Below, one piece after another: positions 46,001-52,200 of a DNA stretch of 64,000 bases. The stretch lies in assembly GCA_037013685.1 (NCBI GenBank), contig CM072892.1, forward strand, positions 930,001 through 994,000. Direction: 5' to 3'. Every line of letters starts with the position of its first letter. Position 1 is the first letter of the stretch. The notes under the pieces were generated by a model. It had not been told where the DNA came from. It saw only the letters and a list, made by a program, of their open reading frames with translations, and did no database searches. Source of the stretch: Acridotheres tristis. Its lineage: Eukaryota > Chordata > Aves > Passeriformes > Sturnidae. The translations under genes and the position numbers were made by a program.

Positions 46001-47764
46001 GACAGCCGGGAGATCAGCTCGGGGCTGGAGGTGATTTCGAGCCTGCGGGCCGTGCACGGGCTCCGGGTGCAGATTTGTCCCCTGGGCAGCAGCGATTACA
46101 TCGTCAGCAACCGCCTGGCCGTGGACAGGCTGCTCCAGTCCGAGCTGCAGAGCCCCGGCAACAGGAACAAACTGAGCCAGAGGCTGCAGCGCCTGCAGGG
46201 CATCTTCGAGAGGATCTGTGTCATTGTGGAGACTGACAGGGTCAGGCCAGGTGGGTGCTGCCACAGTTCCCTGCTCTGAACGGGCACAGGGAGTGGATTC
46301 CCACTGCCAGAGGGCAGGGATGGATGGGAGACTGGGAATTGGGAATTTCTGGCTGGGAGGGTGGAGAGGGACTGGGCTGGAATTGCCAGAGCAGCTGTGG
46401 CTGCTCCCTGGATCCCTGGCAGTGCCCAAGGCTGGGTTGGAGCAGCCTGGGACAGTGGGAGGTGTCGATGGGATGGGATGGGATGGGATGGGATGGGATT
46501 TAAGGTCCCCTCCCAACCCAAACCATTGTGGGATTCCATGTAAGGAACAAGCACAGTTTTATCCATGCACAGACCTTTGTTTCACTCCAAACATCCAAAC
46601 TCTGCAATGCAATGATTCCACCAGACAATAACAGGCTCTTGCTTTCCTGTCCTTCCCCTCCTCAGGAGAAACTTCCCGGTTTTTCCAGAGGACTCAGTAC
46701 TACGATGGAGTGCTCTCAGCCTTGGTCCAGGCTGGAATCAAGATCCTCTTCAGCTCCTGCCAGGAGGAAACTGCAGCTTTGCTGAAGGATCTGGCTCTGC
46801 TGGAGCACAGGAAGGACGCTGCCATCCAGGTGCCCACGGAGCCCGAGGGGCACGGGCGGGACATCCTCAACTTCTACCTGAGCATTCCCAACCTCAGCTA
46901 CGGAGCTGCCCTCAACCTCTGCCACTCCTTCGGCTCCATCACAGCCGTGGCCAACAGGTAACACCAGCAGGGACCTGGCAGGGCTCCAGGGCAGGGCCTT
47001 CCACTCCTCCTTCTGCCCTGGAACCAGGGAGAGCCTTCCTGCACCTTTCCTGCCGGGATAGCTGCTCAGGGAATTCCTTCCTGCACCTTTCCTGCTGTGT
47101 TCACTGCTCAGGGAATTCCTTCCTGCACCTTTCCTGCTGGGATAGCTGTTCAGGGAATTCCTTCCTGCACCTTTCCTGCCGGGATGGTTGCTCAGGGAGA
47201 ACCTTTCCCACCCTCTGCCAGGAGCCTTTCCTGTCCCATCTCAGCTCTTCACACATTCCAGTCTCTCCCAATGAGCATCCCAGGGCACTGACACGGGCTC
47301 TGCTTCCACCTCCCCTCCCTCCCGCTCCTCTTTCCCTTTGCCATTCCCTGTTTTCACTGCTCAGGTGCTGCCAGCCCTCGGGCACCTGTGCAGAGGTGAC
47401 CGCAGCAGCTCCCGGTGCTGCCCCATCCCGGGCTCCCGGTGCTGCCCCATCCCGGGCTCCAGGGGCTCCCGGTGCTGCCCCATCCCGGGCTCCCGGTGCT
47501 GTCCCATCCCGGGCTCCCGGTGCTGCCCCATCCCGGTGCTGCCCCATCCCGGGCTCCAGGGGCTCCCGGTGCTGCCCCATCCCGGTGCTGCCCCATCCCG
47601 GGCTCCAGGGGCTCCTCCCGTTCTCTCTTCGCAGCTCGGTGCCGGCGCTGGCGGCGGGGGCTCGGCTGAGCCGGTCCCAGGCCGAGGAGCTCCAGCGGTT
47701 CCTGCGCCACGACTTCGACCTCCAGCTGCTGCCTCAGCCCCTGCCCGCCAAGGGCAAGAGCTGA
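12961..47764 (+). CDS. FANCM: FANCM, Fanconi anaemia complementation group M (exons 5-23; 5' end outside window)
   Basis: ATP-dependent DNA translocase that remodels stalled forks, Holliday junctions and R-loops and anchors the Fanconi core complex to chromatin. Nineteen exons join without a frame break into about 1740 residues plus TGA at 47762-47764. In order: end of the SF2 helicase insert (residues 1-165), RecA domain 2 with motif [10 protein letters not shown] (exons 9-10), MHF-binding region (exons 11-13), MM1 and MM2 docking motifs (exon 14), acidic linkers (exons 15-20), and an ERCC4-like pseudonuclease with helix-hairpin-helix tail (exons 21-23), the FAAP24-binding part in human. Human FANCM has 23 exons with exon 14 largest, and the numbering here fits exactly. 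Exons 1-4, carrying the Walker A and DEAH motifs, are not in the window. The nuclease motif is degenerate, as in other vertebrates. Identity is certain; individual splice choices are flagged per exon. Confidence 0.97.
13860..13992 (+). CDS. FANCM: FANCM exon 6
   Basis: Acceptor atcccccag, donor ggtgaa, ends in phase 1. Encodes [20 protein letters not shown] and GIMDGSK, highly conserved helical-insert sequence between the two RecA lobes. Confidence 0.95.
14190..14318 (+). CDS. FANCM: FANCM exon 7
   Basis: Acceptor tctcccaag, donor gtcagg. Begins [18 protein letters not shown], matching the human segment after the insert helices. The 3' half ([13 protein letters not shown]) is not conserved. 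The donor is weaker than average but it is the one that keeps phase 1 with exon 8. Confidence 0.9.
14731..14832 (+). CDS. FANCM: FANCM exon 8
   Basis: Acceptor tcctttccag, donor gtgagt, phase 1 at both ends. Encodes [20 protein letters not shown] followed by HFKSW, the lead-in to RecA domain 2. Confidence 0.95.
15675..16165 (+). repeat. Composite double CR1 block, copy A
   Basis: Two sense CR1 3' ends joined by about 75 bp containing ttactggaacaaccagtcag. The whole arrangement recurs inverted at 30905-31375, spacer included. Lies in FANCM intron 8. Confidence 0.88.
16503..16681 (+). CDS. FANCM: FANCM exon 9 (RecA domain 2, motif IV)
   Basis: Acceptor gaaatgcag, donor gtgagc; enters in phase 1 and leaves in phase 0. 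Encodes [19 protein letters not shown] and [10 protein letters not shown], then [11 protein letters not shown] nearby ccag at 16506 would break the frame, so the upstream acceptor is used. Confidence 0.95.
16682..17849. other. FANCM intron 9, no gene
   Basis: AT-rich sequence with short direct repeats (taagatctaataaaacagat types near 17020-17080 and tttattgtatccaggtga near 17240-17340). No coding signal. Confidence 0.6.
17850..18345 (+). repeat. 21-bp satellite, about 23 copies
   Basis: Unit gatcacttgttttaggatac plus one base. Because 21 is divisible by 3, several frames stay open on both strands and give seven-residue repeats such as SDLYPKT. These are artefacts of the period. The array ends about 44 bp before the FANCM exon 10 acceptor. 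Confidence 0.93.
18389..18595 (+). CDS. FANCM: FANCM exon 10 (RecA domain 2, motifs V and VI)
   Basis: Acceptor gtccctgcag, donor gtgaga, phase 0. Encodes [19 protein letters not shown] (motif V) and [10 protein letters not shown] (motif VI with its arginine finger). The final 24 bp and the donor are copied in tandem in the following intron. A 21-bp satellite ends about 45 bp upstream of the acceptor. Confidence 0.96.
18572..19240 (+). repeat. FANCM: Three tandem copies of a 215-219-bp unit including the exon 10 donor
   Basis: Unit 1 starts at 18572 inside exon 10, unit 2 at 18787 and unit 3 at about 19006. Each holds the ggccgggaggagagg exon end (degraded in unit 3) followed by gtgagaggggctggga, then an antisense CR1 segment (aatcccatcctggtgtcc, aagaacctttccctg). 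The duplication therefore copied 24 bp of coding sequence and its splice donor. Confidence 0.92.
19330..19660 (-). repeat. CR1 LINE 3' portion
   Basis: Antisense CR1 with the extended type: ccatggcagggacacctccc, tgtccaacctggccttg, then ccattccctgtgtcctgtcc and ggtgccctcagctctccc. Confidence 0.85.
20510..20830 (+). repeat. T/G-rich tract with TTTG microsatellite
   Basis: T-rich stretch containing tttgtttgtttgtttgtttg near 20781. Low complexity, intronic. Confidence 0.75.
20985..21915 (+). repeat. Complex minisatellite with 388-bp higher-order period
   Basis: Short units built from ctgctgggatggggtttggg and atgtcccctggggctgggg repeat about 30 times. A longer block including gtcacctagagctgctggg recurs at 21171 and 21559, showing a 388-bp higher-order repeat. 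Long open frames on both strands here are not genes. FANCM intron 10. Confidence 0.92.
22626..22860 (+). CDS. FANCM: FANCM exon 11
   Basis: Acceptor ttctctttcag, donor gtaaga, ends in phase 1. Encodes [17 protein letters not shown] and [20 protein letters not shown], the conserved segment directly after the helicase core that leads into the MHF1-MHF2 binding region. Confidence 0.95.
23070..23400 (-). repeat. LTR-like element, copy B
   Basis: Reverse complement of the element at 7125-7500: ctggaacagacacagagtta, ggaataaaatgggtatttat and gcctgaagtttggagaaact in matching order. FANCM intron 11. Confidence 0.6.
23440..23540 (-). repeat. CR1 LINE 3' end
   Basis: Antisense CR1: gggcagggacaccttcccct, ccagggatccaggggcagcc. 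Directly abuts the LTR-like copy B. Confidence 0.75.
24075..24545 (+). repeat. 24-bp minisatellite, about 20 copies
   Basis: Unit ggtccccagggtggccagga with small variants. The period is divisible by 3 and leaves misleading long open frames on both strands. Confidence 0.92.
25040..25300 (+). repeat. Pyrimidine-rich tandem repeat
   Basis: Three to four imperfect copies of a 50-80 bp unit containing tgtcctttcccactcaggat and attcctgatcctg, with internal 17-bp repeats of tttcctgatcct type. Several copies resemble polypyrimidine tract plus CAG acceptors. Confidence 0.85.
26009..26154 (+). CDS. FANCM: FANCM exon 12
   Basis: Acceptor ccccccacag, donor gtgagt; enters in phase 1, leaves in phase 0. 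Encodes [20 protein letters not shown], then [14 protein letters not shown]. In human this lies within residues about 661-800, which bind the MHF histone-fold heterotetramer. Confidence 0.95.
26410..26515 (-). repeat. CR1 LINE 3' end fragment
   Basis: cacagaatcccaggatttta, aagggatcttaaacccattt and the ggccctgggcaccttccccc segment, antisense, about 110 bp upstream of FANCM exon 13. Confidence 0.65.
26628..26792 (+). CDS. FANCM: FANCM exon 13
   Basis: Donor gtaatg, phase 0. Encodes [20 protein letters not shown] and [19 protein letters not shown], the rest of the MHF-binding region. Start is uncertain by 12 bp: the acceptor may be ccatcccag at 26627 or the in-frame ccctgcag at 26639. Confidence 0.9.
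28020..28480 (+). repeat. CR1 LINE 3' portion
   Basis: Sense CR1 extending from ttcccctggagaggagaagg through ggctgcccctggatccctgg to cccaacccaaaccattccat. FANCM intron 13. Confidence 0.87.
28490..29580. other. FANCM intron 13, no gene
   Basis: Non-repetitive intronic sequence without recognisable coding or structural features. Confidence 0.55.
29583..30210 (+). repeat. Approximately 30-bp minisatellite with variable T runs, about 21 copies
   Basis: Unit tctggctgtgataaatctgt plus gat and a T run of 5-13 bases. Two base variants (gtgat/atgag and aatct/aatca) are interspersed, giving a readable unit pattern. FANCM intron 13. Confidence 0.93.
30852..30890 (+). repeat. AAT trinucleotide microsatellite
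   Basis: Run of taataataataataat adjacent to the 3' end of an antisense CR1. Confidence 0.9.
30905..31375 (-). repeat. Composite double CR1 block, copy B (inverted)
   Basis: Two antisense CR1 3' ends separated by about 75 bp containing ctgactggttgttccagtaa, the reverse complement of the arrangement at 15675-16165. Confidence 0.88.
31380..32940. other. FANCM intron 13, no gene
   Basis: Contains a local duplication of about 50 bp (gtaaatgttatttctgagct at 31775 and 31852) and a T-rich run near 32455. No coding features recognised. Confidence 0.6.
32945..33095 (-). repeat. CR1 LINE 3' end
   Basis: Antisense CR1: actggtttgggttaaaggga, ccccaggctgctccaacccc and gggatccaggggcagccaca. Confidence 0.8.
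33095..34500 (+). repeat. 1.4-kb G/T-rich, C-poor degenerate repeat
   Basis: Degenerate units of gggtttgggtttgtaggttt and tgtagtttgattgggtttgg type. The + strand has almost no C over 1.4 kb while GGG triplets recur every few bases. Near the right end a cleaner 21-bp array, ttgatgggtttggggtttgt, appears four times (34290-34370). FANCM intron 13. Confidence 0.92.
34500..35567. other. End of FANCM intron 13, no gene
   Basis: Ordinary intronic sequence leading to the exon 14 acceptor. Confidence 0.55.
35568..37365 (+). CDS. FANCM: FANCM exon 14 (large exon with MM1 and MM2 motifs)
   Basis: This 1798-bp exon, acceptor tgtccccag and donor gtaggg, ends in phase 1 and encodes about 600 mostly disordered, Ser/Pro/Glu-rich residues. 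MM1, which docks the Fanconi core complex via FANCF, is recognisable at about 36030-36213 ([14 protein letters not shown], then [13 protein letters not shown]). MM2, which docks RMI1-RMI2 of the BLM complex, is at 36792-36824 as [11 protein letters not shown] with both key phenylalanines. A shorter MM2-like stretch lies upstream at 35907-35939. The rest has diverged greatly from mammals. A 474-residue open frame on the opposite strand is a shadow of this exon. Confidence 0.95.
37470..37560 (+). repeat. Unclassified dispersed repeat, copy 1
   Basis: tgttccaaataacccaaact and gattgtggactggtgtaa are shared in the same order with 41100-41330 and, more diverged, with 61440-61670. Confidence 0.7.
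37610..37735 (-). repeat. CR1 LINE internal 3' portion
   Basis: cattccctgtgtcctgtccc, ccagctctcctggagcccct and tcctctccaggggaacattc, antisense. Confidence 0.75.
38122..38201 (+). CDS. FANCM: FANCM exon 15
   Basis: Acceptor gttttctgcag, donor gtgagt; enters in phase 1, leaves in phase 0. Encodes [20 protein letters not shown] then KSPD, matching the human segment SEDDEIFRRKVKRAKGNVL. Confidence 0.93.
38302..38370 (+). CDS. FANCM: FANCM exon 16 (3' boundary uncertain)
   Basis: Acceptor tgtccccacag, starts in phase 0. Encodes [10 protein letters not shown] and a basic patch [10 protein letters not shown] like human AVKKRRFPINR. The donor is ambiguous: gtcagc after 38370 or gtggtc after 38367. 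Both keep the frame and differ by one valine. Confidence 0.8.
38526..38877 (+). repeat. Inverted duplicate of the MIS18BP1 3' end block, copy in FANCM intron 16
   Basis: Reverse complement of 48582-48936: both contain aatatcttctag, gtctggaaggaactgaaatt, cattaaggaaatg (as its complement), the same 230-bp non-CR1 stretch and the adjoining CR1 3' end. Differences are few. The AATAAA of the MIS18BP1 side is present here at 38571. Confidence 0.9.
39110..39300 (-). repeat. LTR-like fragment
   Basis: ggaataaaatcaggatttat followed by tgaaaggattcacc resembles the terminal organisation of the element at 23070-23400, but the internal sequence has diverged. Tentative. Confidence 0.4.
39308..39440 (+). 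repeat. CCCCTTTT octanucleotide array, about 16 copies
   Basis: A pure pyrimidine strand with mirror symmetry repeats every 8 bp with essentially no interruption. FANCM intron 16. Confidence 0.95.
39699..39809 (+). CDS. FANCM: FANCM exon 17
   Basis: Acceptor cctttgcag, donor gtgggt, phase 0, 37 codons. Begins [14 protein letters not shown], comparable to human ELSSSDESENF, and continues Arg/Ser-rich. Conservation is weak, but position, phase and splice sites agree. Confidence 0.82.
40028..40075 (+). repeat. AAT/ATA microsatellite
   Basis: Run of aataataataataataat, ending in agcaaaatcata. FANCM intron 17. Confidence 0.9.
40176..40312 (+). repeat. ATTCT pentanucleotide microsatellite
   Basis: About 23 copies of attct with two ttattct interruptions, then tttctg/tttcta variants. 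FANCM intron 17. Confidence 0.95.
41060..41330 (+). repeat. Unclassified dispersed repeat, copy 2
   Basis: Longest copy of the family seen at 37470 and 61330: tgttccaaataacccaaact, attaaaaggtttaggagaat and ctctgtgctctttatcccaa. Confidence 0.75.
41715..42470 (+). repeat. GGTCACTCC minisatellite, about 760 bp
   Basis: Mixture of a 14-bp unit (cactccatggtggt) and a 21-bp unit (cactccatggtgtgtggtgg plus t), with Ccatgg/Ccgtgg variants. Ends about 130 bp before FANCM exon 18. Long open frames are artefacts. Confidence 0.94.
42599..42755 (+). CDS. FANCM: FANCM exon 18
   Basis: Acceptor gctgtgtgcag, donor gtgagt, ends in phase 1. Encodes [20 protein letters not shown] and [11 protein letters not shown], an acidic block well conserved with human. 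A long minisatellite ends about 130 bp upstream. Confidence 0.95.
42770..42970 (+). repeat. Degenerate 10-bp repeat
   Basis: Repeats of cccagagcat, cccagagctt and ccctggagca type starting right after the exon 18 donor. Confidence 0.85.
43075..43285 (+). repeat. CR1 LINE fragment
   Basis: aaaggttcttccctccccca, ctgcccaggctccccaggga, gattgttggggggtctgtgc. Same subfamily as 57565-57785. Confidence 0.8.
43315..43515 (-). repeat. CR1 LINE 3' end
   Basis: Antisense CR1: tggtttgggttaaaggaacc, ccatggcagggacacctccc, aattcccaattcccaacatc. Confidence 0.87.
43689..43795 (+). CDS. FANCM: FANCM exon 19
   Basis: Acceptor tcactgcag, donor gtggga; enters in phase 1, leaves in phase 0. Encodes [14 protein letters not shown] and FNPSAIFSQ, matching human SEMRAIYMKSLRSP and NINIFSQ. 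Confidence 0.94.
44155..44475 (+). repeat. CR1 LINE 3' portion
   Basis: Sense CR1 from gttcccctggagaggagaaa through tggctgcccctggatccctg to ccatggcaggggtggg. FANCM intron 19. Confidence 0.87.
44589..45119 (+). CDS. FANCM: FANCM exon 20
   Basis: Acceptor ttctccccag, donor gtcagt, phase 0, 177 codons. The conserved start [20 protein letters not shown] is followed by [13 protein letters not shown] (human SRIILPDDSSEEE); the remainder is a disordered linker. Confidence 0.94.
45200..45300 (-). repeat. CR1 LINE 3' end fragment
   Basis: aatcatggaatcatggaatg, then ggtttgggctgggacacctt and caacctggccttgggcac, antisense, with the CR1 terminal repeat visible. Confidence 0.8.
45731..46250 (+). CDS. FANCM: FANCM exon 21 (coding repeat and start of ERCC4-like domain)
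   Basis: Acceptor acactcacag, donor gtgggt; enters in phase 0, ends in phase 1. Codons from 45812 to about 45985 form four in-frame 14-residue repeats of the type [14 protein letters not shown], with the last copy diverged. The ERCC4-like fold starts at about 45989 with [10 protein letters not shown] and continues [18 protein letters not shown]. The acidic residue of ADSRE is kept, but the catalytic ERK signature of active XPF nucleases is not, as expected for FANCM. Confidence 0.94.
45812..45985 (+). repeat. FANCM: In-frame 42-bp coding minisatellite within FANCM exon 21
   Basis: Copies start at 45812, 45854, 45896 and 45938, exactly 42 bp apart. Each encodes [14 protein letters not shown]; the last reads [17 protein letters not shown]. 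It lies just before the ERCC4-like domain. Confidence 0.95.
46290..46535 (+). repeat. CR1 LINE 3' portion with ATGGG repeat
   Basis: Sense CR1 ending aaggtcccctcccaacccaa, with an internal run of atgggatgggatgggatggg at about 46468-46498. Confidence 0.85.
46666..46957 (+). CDS. FANCM: FANCM exon 22 (ERCC4-like domain)
   Basis: Acceptor cccctcctcag, donor gtaaca; enters in phase 1, ends in phase 2. Encodes [20 protein letters not shown] and [17 protein letters not shown], the distal ERCC4-like domain and first helix-hairpin-helix, very close to human. Confidence 0.95.
47050..47205 (+). repeat. 42-bp tandem repeat, four copies
   Basis: Unit ttccttcctgcacctttcct plus gctgggatagctgctcagggaa, in the last FANCM intron. 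Confidence 0.9.
47410..47625 (+). repeat. 24-bp GC-rich minisatellite, about nine copies
   Basis: Unit ggtgctgccccatcccgggc with ctcc variants, ending about 10-15 bp before the last FANCM acceptor. Confidence 0.92.
47635..47764 (+). CDS. FANCM: FANCM exon 23 (terminal coding exon)
   Basis: Acceptor tctcttcgcag, starts in phase 2, ends TGA at 47762-47764. Encodes [20 protein letters not shown], the last helix-hairpin-helix. A 24-bp minisatellite abuts the acceptor and supplies no long uninterrupted polypyrimidine tract beyond the final 20 bases. Confidence 0.92.
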
Positions 47765-47825
47765 GCCCGGCACTGCGGGCCCTGCACTGCACTTTACCCG
47801 CTCGGGACTGGCTGTAAATTATGGA

Positions 47826-47831
47826 AATAAA
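47826..47831 (+). terminator. FANCM: FANCM polyadenylation signal
   Basis: A canonical AATAAA lies 62 bp after the FANCM stop codon, followed within 40 bp by a GT-rich stretch (gtgtgtcc). The 3' UTR is therefore probably only about 80-90 bases. Confidence 0.8.
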
Positions 47832-48354
47832 CACTTGTCAAACCTCAGGTTTGCGCTGGCGCTGCCCCGTGTGTCCCCAGGGTCCCCGGGCTGGGGGAGA
47901 TCATCCCGAATTCCAGTAAAAACCACAATAATGGCTCGGGTACTTGAGCAAAGCTTTGGGGAGTGATGGCGAGGACCCGGCCAGCAGCTCCTGCCGTCAC
48001 TGCAGCGCTGATCCCCCCCCGTGTTTCCAGGATCAGAAGGGAATTGCCGGGTGTTCCCGGGACCTCAGGGCAGCGCCTTCCCCGCTCCTTGGTGCCTCTG
48101 CCCGCGCTCGGGGGCCGGAGCCTTCCCCAGCCCCATCGCCGCAGCCTCTGCTGCCACCAGCTGGAAAAGGACCGGGATCGGCATTCCCGATCAGCACTGC
48201 CCGGGAAGAGGCTGGGACAGGGAAAATCAACCCCTGGAACAGGAGCTGTCCTGGGCAGCCGCGATCATCCACCCTCACCAGAGCTGCCCCAGCCCTGCAG
48301 AGCCCAGAGGAATCCACGGAGCTGCTCCGGGATTGGAGCTGCTCTGGATCCAGG

Positions 48355-48700
48355 CTGGGAGAGCTGGGAATGTTCCCCTGGAGAGGAGAAGGATCCAGGG
48401 AGAGCTGAGGGCACCTAAAGGGGCTCCAGGAGAGCTGGAGAGGGACTGGGGACAAGGGATGGAGGGACAGGACACAGGGAATGGCTCCCAGTGCCAGAGG
48501 GCAGGGATGGATGGGATGTTGGGAATTGGGAATTCCTGGCTGGGCTGGAATTGCCAGATTTGCTGTGGCTGCCCCTGGATCCCTGGCAGTGCCCAAGGCC
48601 AGGTTGGACATTGGGACAGTGGGAGGTGTCCCTGCCATGGCAGGGGTGGCTCTGGGGGGGATTTGAGGTCTCTTCCAACCCAAACCATTCCAGGATTCCA
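48355..48700 (+). repeat. CR1 LINE 3' portion
   Basis: Sense CR1 from gttcccctggagaggagaag to ggtctcttccaacccaaacc. Its right part belongs to the inverted duplicate shared with 38526-38877. Lies between the two convergent genes. Confidence 0.87.
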
Positions 48701-48936
48701 AACCAAGAGGATGAAGGAGCCAAGCTGCACAGCTCCTGGATTCTGCAACCCCACAACAACTCTGAGGAATCAGTGAGTAAAAAAAGCTTGTCCTTGTTTA
48801 TTACATTAAGGAAATGTAACAATTGAAGCTCTCCCTAGAGTAAATTAAAAAGCAATTTCAGTTCCTTCCAGACTGTACCTGAGTTTATTATAGACATAGC
48901 CTAGAAGATATTTTACCTTAAAATGGATGAGAACTT
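48582..48936 (-). repeat. Inverted duplicate block at the MIS18BP1 3' end
   Basis: Partner of 38526-38877. Includes the probable MIS18BP1 polyadenylation signal at 48884-48889 and the start of the downstream CR1. Confidence 0.9.
48884..48889 (-). terminator. MIS18BP1: Probable MIS18BP1 polyadenylation signal
   Basis: TTTATT on the + strand reads AATAAA on the gene strand, about 315 bp beyond the stop codon, the first such hexamer downstream. It lies inside a block duplicated in inverted orientation within FANCM intron 16. Confidence 0.55.
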
Positions 48937-49202
48937 GGCAGTATTGGTAGCTATGTACATTGCTCCTTCCCAGGAGAAAGGAGACATGGAGAGGAGGAGC
49001 CTGGACATAGAAGTGCCATTTTGTACACATGGAAAAGCCAAGCATTGCTGGCAGGGGGGGGGAAATGAGGTTAAACCACATAAAAACACTGCAGGGCAGC
49101 TTTTCCAAACTGAACTTATCATTCCAGAATTCCCTCCCAAAGGGGCAGCAGAACCTCTGTGGTCTGAACAGAAAGTCTTTAACAACACAGCCACAAAGTC
49201 CA

Positions 49203-49297
49203 TCAGATGGAAAAGTAGAAATCGTCCTGATCCTCACTGGATGTGTCTGGAGTCTCAGCTGTGAAGAGCTTCCCCACCACCCGGGCCGGGCTCACTC
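49203..49297 (-). CDS. MIS18BP1: MIS18BP1 exon 16 (terminal coding exon)
   Basis: Acceptor tttattgcag, ends TGA at 49203-49205. Encodes [20 protein letters not shown] then FYFSI, matching the human C-terminus IGKLFTNAVESLDEEEKDYYFS. Confidence 0.93.
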
Positions 49298-52200
49298 CTG
49301 CAATAAAACCAGGGATCATCAGGGGCTGTCCCAGTGGGAAATGGGGCAGAGGAGGTTCAGAGAGCCAAGGGCTGATGGACACAGCTCATGGTGATGGAGA
49401 AGGAAGGGGAGGAGCTGGCAATACTCACTCTTGGTTCTGCAGGAAGCCGGAGTCCCCAGCGCAGCTGTGGCCTGAGGGAGGGAGGGAAGGAAGGAAAGAG
49501 GCTCAGCCAGGGCTGGCAGCAGCTCAGGGTCCCCATGTCCCAGAATTCCCATAACTGCTTTCCCTGAACCATAGGCACAAGCTGCTCCTGGGATCCCAGG
49601 GTTTTATGGAAAAGCCAAAGGAGCTGCAGAGCCTGGGAGAGTGGAGGAATCAATACCTAAATTCAGGAGCAAGGTGACTTAGGGTCACTATTAGGAGTTG
49701 GACTGGATGATCCTTGTGGGGCCCTTTTGGGTACCTCAGGATATTCCATGGCTCTATGGTTATTGTTCCTTTTCCCACTGTTCAGAAGAATTTAACAAGA
49801 ACCTAAAGATCATGAAATTCTAAAAGCAATGGAGTTAATCCTGACAATAAAGAGCTCCATTCTCACAAAGGAACTTCCCACAGCAGCAGACACCAAACCC
49901 AGGGAGGGTTCCCATTTTCCATCCAGTGCACACAGTGGGCTGTGGTGCCAGGATTCTGGCCCAGGTGGCAGTGGGGAGTGTCCACGGAAAGCAGCATTAC
50001 CGATTTCTTCTTGACCTTGGCCCAGGTGCCTCTGCTGCCCCGCGTGTTCTTCTGCATGCGGAACACGTGCCGGTCACAGTCCTTCCTGGGGGACAAGGAG
50101 CAGGGCTCAGGGGGGCTGGAATTCTGCCATGGAACCCTTGGGATGCAGCCACGGACCCCACAGGGCCGGGGGGAGCTGCTGAACTGAACACAGCAGCTGC
50201 TCTGGGGGCACAGGGAGGAGCTGGGCTGGATCCTGGGCTGGCAAATCCCAGTGCAGGGATCACACAAAGCCTCATCCCCTTCCCAGGGCCAGCCCAAGCC
50301 CAAAGCCCCACTGGCTCCAGTGCTTTGAGCAGAGCAGGACTGAAGGCTCTGCTGAGGCTGAAGCCCAAGCCAGGCCCATTGCCAGGGCTGGGAGCAGGAG
50401 CTGAGCAGCTCCAGCAGCACATGGAGCTCTGCCCCAGCAGGAGTGGCTGGAAGGGAGCTGCTGCCCCAGCTCCAATAGCCACCACTCTCAGAGCCACAAA
50501 GGGATTTTGGGGCAATGCCAAAGCTCACAGAGGGCTGTGGGGAGCTCCTACCTGTTGACGGGGACCAGCATTCCCGGGCTGATGTGCTCACACTGCGGGG
50601 TTTTCGCGGAGGGGAGGAGCCCTGAGCAGGGGGTGATTGGGAACTCTGACAGCGTGAAATTCTCGGCGTCCTCGTCCCAGCTCGCCCGCAGTGCTGGCAG
50701 CTGCAGAGCCACCCCAGAGCCATCAGTCACCTGAGCCTGGAGCCTCTCCCCCCTCTCCAGTCCCTCCATTCCTCCCTGCCCTGGATCTGACTGCCCCTGT
50801 CCCTGCTGGGGCACAGCCCCAGGACACAAACCCCTCCAGACCCTGCCCAGCGCTTGGCTGAGGGGTTTTGGTGCTGCCACACCCTCAGAAAGTCATTTCT
50901 GGTTCCAATCCCAAGCTCCAAGCTGCCCAGGACCGCTCAGAAGGGAATTACTCAGGGGGTGCTGTCACCATTCAGAGGCTCCTCCCACCCCGTCCAACCT
51001 TCTCACTGCCACTGCAGCAGTGAAGGAAAGAAAGAAGCCTCTTCCCACAGAGCCCCAGGATTTTACTGGTGGAACAGGAGCTCCCTGGCACACCCAGCAG
51101 GAGAGCAGTCCCTCAGTGCTGCTGTCCCAGCTTGACCTGCACCCTCCTGCTCTGGAAGGGCGTGGCAGTGAAGACATCTTCGTGGTTGTCCTTGGGCAGC
51201 TGCTCCAGGAATTCCCTCATCTGCTGCTTCCGTTTGAGGGTGCCCACCTTGGCAGTGATCACTGCCTCCTTCTTATCTGCAGGATCCAAACAGGAATTGT
51301 CTGACACAGCAGCTATGGGGTTAAAATTCACTGCCTGCAATCGATGTCACAGCCCAGCCCATCCTCTGGTGAAATCTTAAAAGGATCCTAAAGAAGCTGT
51401 GAGTTCTCACCCAATTTTTGCTTTCTAAAGCAGTTTTCCCACTCCATCTTCAGGGGAGGGGCACTGCAGGGTCACAGGTTCATTGTGACTGTGACAGCAC
51501 CGTGTCACTCACTGTGCCTTGCAGGGAGCAAACCCACAGGTGAGTCCCTGTGCCAGGAGGCACCACGGCTCAAACAAAGGCTCTGCTGCTCAGACACTTC
51601 CACTAAGCCAGGCTCAGGGGCTGCTCAGCTCAGCTTTGTATCCATGGCAAACCTCAGTCCAATCCAGCCCCCAAATGAATCTGAGGAGTGGGGTTGGCAA
51701 ACACCAGAGAATGGGACCGGGCTGTGCTGACTCCATGCTCCCCTTGGGTATCCAAGGACCCAAATCCCATGTGGACAGAGCTCTGCAAGGAGCTTGGGGC
51801 CTGCTGGGCCTCCAGGAGCCTCTCAGGGTGTCAAGGCCTCTTTGCCCTGAGGGGTCAAGGCCAGTGAAAGTCTTCCCCCCGTTCCAACAACTGGAAAACT
51901 CTACAAAGAACCTTTCTCGTCACCCCAGTCATTCATGACACCGTCCAGCCTGCACACCAGAAGGTGACCTGGCTCACTGTCACATCCTGATGTGCCCTTG
52001 GGGATTTATCGCATGGAACCACAATTGGTGAGGCTGGAAAATCCCCCCCAGCCCATGGACTCCAACCTGTGCCCAATGCCCACCCTGTGCCCATCCCAGA
52101 GCCCTGAGTGCCACCCCCAGGAATTGCTGGGACACCTCCAGGGATGGGCACTCCAAACCTCCCTGGGCACTTCCAATCCCTGCCCACCCTTTCCATGGGG

